Origin: Rhodospira sp.
GTDB lineage: Bacteria > Pseudomonadota > Alphaproteobacteria > Rhodospirillales > Rhodospirillaceae
NCBI GenBank assembly: GCA_028277295.1
Contig: JANQGN010000556.1
Span: forward strand, 1 to 9,197
Direction: 5' to 3'
Length of the DNA stretch: 9,197 nt
Each line of letters starts with the position of its first letter. Positions within the stretch are counted from its first letter, which is position 1. The notes under the pieces were generated by a model. The model did not search any database and was not told where the DNA came from. It saw nothing but the letters and a program-made list of their open reading frames with translations. Position numbers and translations under genes: made by a program. Shown in pieces: positions 5,025-9,197 of this stretch.

Positions 5025-7286
5025 TCAGAAGTAGTAGCTGGCGCCGACGACGAAGCTTCGGCCGCGCCCCGGTGCGCCGACGGTGGCATCTGGACCGCCC
5101 GCGAAGAATGGCGCGTAGTAAACGCCATAGTAGTCATAGCGTTCGTCGAGCAGGTTTTCAGCGCGGAGATAGATCTCCGCGTTATCCGTGGACAGTCCCA
5201 GCCGAACGTCAAGCAGGTTGTAAGATGGCAGGTCGAACGTGTTATCCGGCTCGGCCGGACGTTCCCCGACATACTGGCTTCGGACGGATGTGGTCAGCAG
5301 CGGATCGTCGAACACCAGGAAGTCCGGCAGCGCCTGCTCATGCGTGACGGACAGGGACCACCCCCACTCCGGGACACCGGGGACCCCATTGCCCTCTGAC
5401 ACCCCGGCGGATGCGATGGCCGAGGCCGGCACACCGACGATGGTCGCATCCGTGTAGGCGAGACTGCCGCCCAGGGTGAAGCCATGACCGATCCGCCAAC
5501 GCGCATCCAGTTCGACGCCCTTGCTTTCGGTGTCGTAATTCCGGGCCTGGGTGGAGAAGGTCGTGGTGTCGTACTGGAAGAGATGGTCGTCCTTGGTGTT
5601 GTTCCAGAACAGGGCCCCGTTGACCGCCAGGTCTCCGTCGAGGAACGCGGACTTGAACCCGATCTCATAACTGTCGACCACGGCGGCCTCGTACGCGGGG
5701 TCGGGTTCCCCCATGGCGATGTTGAAGCCGAAATCGCTCCACCCGCCAGACTTGTAGCCACGCGCGTAAATGCCGTAGACGGTCACCTCGGGGATCACAT
5801 CGTAGGACAGACCCAGCCGACCGGTGGTGTAGTCGTCGTCCAGGGAATCGCTGTCCGTGGCGTACCGGAGGGGGCTTGGATTTGAGTCGTTGGCCCGCCA
5901 GGTCGCGTCGTAGGTCTTGTGCTCCCAGGTGTGGCGCAGACCCAGCGTGACCTTCAGCGTGTCGATCACCGGATAGGTGACCTCGCCAAACACGGCGAAG
6001 CTGTCGCCGCTGAAGTCGCGGTCGATCGTGGCGTTGAAGGGGTTGGCCGGAAAGAAATTGTCGTATGAATCACGGTTGTCGTAGAATCGATCCGTGTGCG
6101 CGTAATTGACGCCCGCGACCCAGAAGATGTCGTGCTCCGGCAGGGACGACAACCGCAGTTCCTCGTTGAACGTGTCGCGGCCCGTGTGGTAGCCGCGGAA
6201 GCCGTCGGGCACCATGCCAATAAGCTGTTCGAACGTGCGCCCCTCGTAGAGCGGCCCGTCACCGGTGAAGTCCGAGCGGCCGTAACCGCTGAACAGGGTC
6301 GCCACGGCAAATGGCAGTTCGTGCGTCAACTCCGCGGAGACCCGTGTGTTCCACTTGCTGGCGCTGGACGAGCCGGGGGGAACATCGATGACGGGATCAT
6401 CGCCATACGGGCGCAGCATGAACGTGGATTGATGCTCCAGCAGTTCCTCGTGATTGGCGATCACGGTCAGCGATGTTCTGTCCGTCGGCTCCCATAGCAG
6501 GGTCCCGCGCACCGCGATGTCCTCGGGCTCGGTCATGGGTTCGCCGGTGTTGGCGTTCTCCACCCAGGCGTCTTCCCCGGTATAGCGGAAGGCGAGACGC
6601 CCCTTGAGCGTATCGACGATGGGCCCACTGAGGGCGCCCTCGGTCAGGCGGTAGTCCCCGGTGCCGATCTCGCCGCGCACATAGCCCTCCAGAACGTCGG
6701 TGGGCCGGCGGGAGATGATGTTGATCGCCCCGGCCTCGCTGTTGCGTCCGTAGAGGGTTCCCTGGGGACCCTTGAGCAACTCGATACGCTCGACGTCCAG
6801 GGCCTGGGTAGAGGCGTCGGTCACACTGTGCGGCATGCCGTCGATGTAGACGACCACCGAGCTATCGTCGCCGCTGACACGGTTCATCGAGCCCACGCCG
6901 CGGATCTTCACGTTGGCGCTGTCGGGATCGCCATAGGTCGTGAACCCGATCCCCGGCGCGTCCTTGAAGGTGCTGTCCACACGCTTCGCGCCGCGGGCCT
7001 CGATATCGTCGCCGCCGATGACCGTGACACTGAAGGGAATGTCGCGGATGTCCTCCTGCGCGTGCCGGGCCGTGACCGTCACGGCATCCAGAACGAGCGG
7101 ACCGTCCGGTGCGGTGGCGGCCACCGCCGGATCCTCGTCCTGCGCGAGGGCCGGCGCGCCGGCGAGGAGCGCGGCGAGCGGAATGAGCACCCCCAGGGCA
7201 AGGCGCTCGGAGGGGGGCCGGCCGAGGTGGCTCGACAGAGAGATCAATCGTGTCATGGGCGGGCGTGTCATGGGCGGGCGTGTCAT
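5025..7286 (-). CDS. TonB-dependent outer-membrane receptor (siderophore type)
   Basis: This is an outer-membrane gated channel that imports a metal chelate using energy from TonB-ExbBD. From the ATG at 7286 the product is 753 residues. It has a signal peptide (hydrophobic LALGVLIPLAALLAGAPALA, cleavage near 48), a TonB box LDAVTVTA (66-73), and a plug domain from about 79 with VKIRGVGS, VVVYIDGMPH, ELLKGPQGTLYGRNSEAGAIN and IISRRP. A beta-barrel follows, with NLLDERYDYYGVYY and the terminal aromatic GASYYF. The start is uncertain: ATGs at 7286, 7271 and 7256 come from a tandem repeat, and none has a good ribosome site. 7286 keeps the original upstream sequence. GTG at 7355 is less likely. 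The barrel and context (Fur-box-controlled PchR-like regulator next door) point to ferric siderophore uptake, though another metallophore cannot be excluded. Confidence 0.92.
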   Translation of the reverse strand: MTRPPMTRPPMTRLISLSSHLGRPPSERLALGVLIPLAALLAGAPALAQDEDPAVAATAPDGPLVLDAVTVTARHAQEDIRDIPFSVTVIGGDDIEARGAKRVDSTFKDAPGIGFTTYGDPDSANVKIRGVGSMNRVSGDDSSVVVYIDGMPHSVTDASTQALDVERIELLKGPQGTLYGRNSEAGAINIISRRPTDVLEGYVRGEIGTGDYRLTEGALSGPIVDTLKGRLAFRYTGEDAWVENANTGEPMTEPEDIAVRGTLLWEPTDRTSLTVIANHEELLEHQSTFMLRPYGDDPVIDVPPGSSSASKWNTRVSAELTHELPFAVATLFSGYGRSDFTGDGPLYEGRTFEQLIGMVPDGFRGYHTGRDTFNEELRLSSLPEHDIFWVAGVNYAHTDRFYDNRDSYDNFFPANPFNATIDRDFSGDSFAVFGEVTYPVIDTLKVTLGLRHTWEHKTYDATWRANDSNPSPLRYATDSDSLDDDYTTGRLGLSYDVIPEVTVYGIYARGYKSGGWSDFGFNIAMGEPDPAYEAAVVDSYEIGFKSAFLDGDLAVNGALFWNNTKDDHLFQYDTTTFSTQARNYDTESKGVELDARWRIGHGFTLGGSLAYTDATIVGVPASAIASAGVSEGNGVPGVPEWGWSLSVTHEQALPDFLVFDDPLLTTSVRSQYVGERPAEPDNTFDLPSYNLLDVRLGLSTDNAEIYLRAENLLDERYDYYGVYYAPFFAGGPDATVGAPGRGRSFVVGASYYF

Positions 7287-7293
7287 GGGCGGG
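7249..7293 (-). repeat. Three tandem 15-bp repeats carrying alternative start codons
   Basis: Three exact copies of CGTGTCATGGGCGGG (plus strand) lie end to end. On the coding strand each holds an ATG, so the receptor reads MTRPPMTRPPMTRLIS at its start. The repeat is a multiple of three, so the copy number changes only the N-terminal length ahead of the signal peptide and the number of start codons. Confidence 0.95.
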
Positions 7294-7625
7294 CTCGTGT
7301 CGCTGTGGGAAGGCGATCTGGGCCCGCATCTTAGGAAGGCCCTCAGGCACCACACCAGCTAGAGGAGCGAAAAACACAACTAAGATCCCATAATCCGTTG
7401 GCCCCTATACCTCACGAATACAACCGATCAATGAAAGCGGCCTTTGGAAGCCCTGGTTGGTCCCCTCCCCCACACCGGCGACCGCGCACCCGTATACTTG
7501 TGGGGATGGCCGCGCGCTGGAGCGGACTGGTTGACCTCGGTGGGCAAGGCATACTCCGTTTCCGCGTGCGTCATACCAACGGCGCCTGACATTGACTCTT
7601 GCGGAGACGCGTCGGGCGCGCTCGA

Positions 7626-7642
7626 CCGCCATAAAATGGCGG
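7626..7642. repeat. Perfect hairpin CCGCCAT-AAA-ATGGCGG
   Basis: Seven perfect base pairs enclose a three-base loop. It lies downstream of the regulator gene and upstream of the receptor. Read on the minus strand the loop is TTT and no T-run follows the stem, so a standard terminator role is doubtful. Confidence 0.7.
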
Positions 7643-7644
7643 GC

Positions 7645-7698
7645 AGCGCACCATCTCTTGGCGGAAAGGTGCGCTACGCCTGACGGCGCGAGCGCACC
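7645..7698 (-). promoter_or_regulatory. Alternating inverted repeats GGTGCGCT: possible terminator or attenuator
   Basis: AGCGCACC (7645-7652), GGTGCGCT (7668-7675) and AGCGCACC (7691-7698) alternate, so the middle copy can pair with either outer one. The 7668-7698 hairpin has an 8-bp outer stem plus an inner GCC/GGC stem, and on the minus strand is followed by TTTCC. It starts 36 bases after the regulator stop. Similar GGTGCGCTACGCC palindromes occur as REP-like dispersed repeats in proteobacteria, so repeat insertion and a termination role are both possible. Confidence 0.5.
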
Positions 7699-7733
7699 CT
7701 ACATGCCGGTGTCGCCTTTTGGCTGAGTCGCGC

Positions 7734-8861
7734 TCACTCTTCGCGCGCGTCACGACCGCCCCGCCGGGCGCCGAGACTTGACGGCAAGCAGCCGTGCACG
7801 CGATGGAAGACCGCCGCGAAATATCCGACATGACGGTAGCCGACCGTCTCGGCGGCCTGCTTAACGGACTGCCCTTCGCGTTCGATCAGCCGGCGCGCCT
7901 CGGCCATCCGCAGGGCGCGGATGGTGCCGGCGATGGTGGTGCCGAAGCGCTCGCGGAACCCGGCCATGAGATAGCACTCGTTCAACCCGACGCGACGCGC
8001 CACCTGGGCGATCGTCGGCGGGTCCCACCACTCGGCCCGCAGGATGTCCATGGCTTCGTCCAGCGCCGCCTTTTTTTCGCGGGCCACCCGCGCGCCGATA
8101 CCGGTGATCTGGTCCGGCGTGGCATCCGGCGCGAGCACCTCCGACAGCAGGCCCAGCGCCAGGGATTCCGCGCGCAGGCGCCCGCACGCCGTTTCGGTGT
8201 TGGCATCCACGAGGGCGTCCGCGATCTCCAGAATGCGACCGGTGGCGGCCGGAACCCGCGCGCAGACCGGATCCACCGAGGCCAGGATCCCGGCGATGGC
8301 CGTATTGAAGGCACGCGGCCCGTCCTCTCGCCATTCCTCGGCCATGGCGGCCGGAACGTCGATCGACAGGCCGCGCATCCGCACACCGGCCGCCAGGCGG
8401 GCCCGCATCGGGCCGATGTCTCCGGCGCGCAGCCAGACCTGCCCGGTTGCGATATGATGTCTCCCGCCCGTTTCAAGCGCGGTCATCTCCAGCCGACCAC
8501 CCAGCATGATGCTGACGTTAAACTGGGGCCCAAGCGCTGGGTAGGGTTCCTCCAACCCATCCGAAAAGGCGTAGTCGCCAATATTGAGGGTCAGGCCATT
8601 GTGAAACCGGTGGAGGTCCGCGCGGCCGGCGCCCAGGACCGGGTTCACCTCCAGGCACAGGCGGTTGCCCCCGCAGGCCCGCACCCGAAACGTATCGCGC
8701 ATGCAAAGAGCGGCATTGAAATGGTCGACAAGTGTCGCGAACGGGGAGACCGGGCTTCGGTCAGGGACCGGTGAGTCCACGCCGGTTGCCAACATCCCCA
8801 TGGCGCCGTGGTCAGAGATGGCCCCATGACGGGACCCGCGCGGTGCGTGCCGCATGTCCAT
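7734..8861 (-). CDS. AraC-family transcriptional regulator, PchR-like
   Basis: This is a predicted DNA-binding activator. The 375-residue product has an N-terminal ligand-sensing region like that of siderophore-responsive PchR proteins (GLTLNIGDYAFSDGL, then FNVSIMLGGRLEM and GQVWLRAGDIGPM). A double helix-turn-helix at about 275-365 has AEWWDPPTIAQVARRVGLNECYLMAGFRERFG, RALRMAEARRLIEREGQSVKQAAETVGYRHVGYFAAVFHRVHG. In this family the protein activates a TonB receptor operon when the imported siderophore is present. Start at 8861 is chosen because GAGGA (minus strand, 8872-8876) lies 10 bases upstream and because the predicted transcription start is near 8936. The ATG at 8933 would be almost leaderless with no ribosome site, and the TTG at 8972 lies inside the promoter. 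The C-terminal tail after the last helix is short and charged. The same-strand receptor gene 450 bp downstream is the likely target. Confidence 0.88.
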   Translation of the reverse strand: MDMRHAPRGSRHGAISDHGAMGMLATGVDSPVPDRSPVSPFATLVDHFNAALCMRDTFRVRACGGNRLCLEVNPVLGAGRADLHRFHNGLTLNIGDYAFSDGLEEPYPALGPQFNVSIMLGGRLEMTALETGGRHHIATGQVWLRAGDIGPMRARLAAGVRMRGLSIDVPAAMAEEWREDGPRAFNTAIAGILASVDPVCARVPAATGRILEIADALVDANTETACGRLRAESLALGLLSEVLAPDATPDQITGIGARVAREKKAALDEAMDILRAEWWDPPTIAQVARRVGLNECYLMAGFRERFGTTIAGTIRALRMAEARRLIEREGQSVKQAAETVGYRHVGYFAAVFHRVHGCLPSSLGARRGGRDAREE

Positions 8862-8938
8862 GCGTGGAACGTCCTCTTCTTGGCCGTCCAGGAGATGCGT
8901 CCACGGAAGGGCCCGGACCATGTCCATGATCATCAAAG

Positions 8939-8957
8939 AGGAATGATACGCATTCTC
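8939..8957. promoter_or_regulatory. Fur box in front of the AraC regulator gene
   Basis: The 19-mer AGGAATGATACGCATTCTC matches the classical Fur consensus GATAATGATAATCATTATC at 13 of 19 positions, including the whole AATGATA and CATT half-sites. It is extended by AAAGAG on the left and CTCTTT on the right, giving a longer near-palindrome with one inserted base. It covers the -10 of the regulator promoter, as expected for iron-dependent repression. Confidence 0.75.
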
Positions 8958-8972
8958 TTTTGGCGGCCGCAA
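8943..8972 (-). promoter_or_regulatory. Promoter of the AraC regulator gene
   Basis: On the minus strand TTGCGG (8967-8972) and TATCAT (8943-8948) are 18 bases apart. The -10 lies inside the Fur box. Transcription would begin near 8936, about 75 bases before the chosen start codon. Confidence 0.55.
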
Positions 8973-8995
8973 GGATCACCCTTGCCCGACGGCAG

Positions 8996-9045
8996 GTCTC
9001 GGGATGGGCTTGGCGAGCCTGGGCGCGACACCCATGGTCCGAGAC
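8996..9045. repeat. Composite inverted repeat GTCTCGG...CCGAGAC
   Basis: Outer arms GTCTCGG (8996-9002) and CCGAGAC (9039-9045) and inner arms ATGGG (9004-9008) and CCCAT (9031-9035) could form one long interrupted stem. It lies between two divergent promoters. Its role is unknown; it could be a regulator site, a leader fold or chance in GC-rich DNA. Confidence 0.45.
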
Positions 9046-9060
9046 GCCGCGCCAGAATGG

Positions 9061-9085
9061 GACCGGCTGCTTTGCCGCGCCGGTC
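9061..9085. repeat. Inverted repeat GACCGGC / GCCGGTC
   Basis: Seven perfect pairs are separated by 11 bases. The right arm ends one base before the -35 element of the rightmost promoter, a position where an activator could bind. Chance is a fair alternative at this GC content. Confidence 0.4.
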
Positions 9086-9086
9086 T

Positions 9087-9115
9087 TTGCCGGGAAGGAT
9101 GCTCGCCTCTATACT
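9087..9115 (+). promoter_or_regulatory. Sigma70-type promoter of the rightmost gene
   Basis: TTGCCG (9087-9092) and TATACT (9110-9115) are separated by exactly 17 bases, the best promoter match in the window. The predicted leader to the start codon is about 25 bases. Confidence 0.7.
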
Positions 9116-9146
9116 CTCGCCGATATGATGCGGAGGACGTGGGACC

Positions 9147-9197
9147 ATGGCGCATCCCGGCATGATCCGGGCGGTGATCCCGTCCGTGGGGCGTCGG
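9147..9197 (+). CDS. Unidentified gene, first 17 codons only
   Basis: An ATG at 9147 follows GGAGGA (9132-9137) by 9 bases and lies downstream of a well-formed promoter. The open frame runs to the window edge and reads MAHPGMIRAVIPSVGRR. This is too short to assign a family. A second in-frame ATG at 9162 has no comparable ribosome site. The gene is transcribed divergently from the AraC regulator, so it may share regulatory sequence with it, but its function cannot be judged from this window. Confidence 0.6.
   Translation, partial: MAHPGMIRAVIPSVGRR

Larger units (their letters stand above)
7294..7733. other. Intergenic region between the AraC regulator and the receptor gene
   Basis: No gene is supported here; the short open frames have no recognisable sequence. 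On the minus strand TTGATC (7426-7431) and TATAGG (7404-7409) at about 16 bases could be a weak promoter for the receptor, leaving a leader of over 100 bases. No Fur box or known riboswitch signature was seen. The part nearest the regulator holds the hairpin cluster listed separately, and one of its elements may end regulator transcription. Confidence 0.5.

Noticed and set aside
5003..5272. N-terminal extension of the methyltransferase to 5272
   Set aside because: The added 89 residues overlap the receptor C-terminus in another frame and lack family similarity; the ATG at 5005 has a strong ribosome site.
7249..7293. CRISPR-like array
   Set aside because: The repeats are 15 bp and directly adjacent with no spacers; it is a simple tandem duplication.
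6862..7377. Minus-strand frame reading HDTPAHDTPAHDT through the 15-bp tandem repeat
   Set aside because: It is the shifted reading of the receptor start region; its downstream part overlaps the signal peptide and plug and has no family pattern.
7294..7480. Cobalamin or other riboswitch in the receptor leader
   Set aside because: No B12-box-like element or other conserved riboswitch core could be found by eye.
7794..8774. Plus-strand open frame of 326 codons across the AraC regulator
   Set aside because: Antisense to a clear double helix-turn-helix gene, with no start signals or recognisable domain.
8933..8972. Start of the AraC regulator at TTG 8972 or ATG 8933
   Set aside because: 8972 lies within the promoter's -35 and 8933 would be nearly leaderless without a ribosome site; 8861 has one.
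1..9197. tRNA, rRNA or CRISPR genes
   Set aside because: No cloverleaf with a GTTCRA-type T-loop, no rRNA core sequence and no spaced direct repeats were seen on either strand.

Overview
The window is about 9.2 kb of GC-rich DNA with strong GC bias at third codon positions. A short Fur-family Zur, an ABC-type zinc importer, a PchR-like AraC regulator, and hairpin repeats of a kind common in alphaproteobacteria together suggest a Gram-negative alphaproteobacterium, perhaps of the Rhodospirillales. That placement is an inference from gene content and style, not a search result.

Layout, left to right. (1) 1-123: a low-complexity stretch that may be the C-terminal tail of a plus-strand gene starting outside the window. 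(2) About 114-470: the right end of an IS3-family insertion sequence, with only the last third of its transposase left. It abuts the 3' end of znuB. (3) 439-3107, minus strand: a zinc-uptake operon znuA-znuC-znuB (periplasmic binding protein, ATPase, permease). (4) 3108-3258: a divergent promoter region with a candidate Zur operator. (5) 3259-3681, plus: zur. (6) 3682-4183: a gene-free convergent gap filled by a 385-bp structure with perfect 24-bp terminal inverted repeats and several internal hairpins, which looks like a non-autonomous transposable element (MITE). (7) 4184-7286, minus: a TonB-dependent outer-membrane receptor followed 19 bp later by an LCM/TcmP-type SAM-dependent methyltransferase. 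(8) 7294-7733: non-coding, with a cluster of competing hairpins. (9) 7734-8861, minus: a PchR-like AraC-family regulator, preceded by a promoter overlapped by a good Fur-box match. (10) 9087-9197: a well-formed sigma70-type promoter and ribosome site leading into the first 17 codons of an unidentified plus-strand gene cut by the window edge.

How the genes fit together. The left half is a self-contained zinc homeostasis locus. Zur with zinc should repress both znuACB and itself from the shared intergenic operator, and ZnuA delivers zinc to the ZnuBC importer. The right half looks like an iron or metallophore acquisition locus. Fur would control the AraC-type regulator, which probably senses an imported ligand and activates the TonB receptor operon. 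No metallophore synthesis genes are visible, so use of a foreign siderophore is plausible. The methyltransferase in the receptor operon is the least explained part.

Points most worth a second look are: a G10 homopolymer inside znuA; non-canonical metal-ligand positions in ZnuA; a 3 x 15-bp tandem repeat that triples the start codon of the receptor gene; the MITE-like element; and the receptor-methyltransferase pairing.
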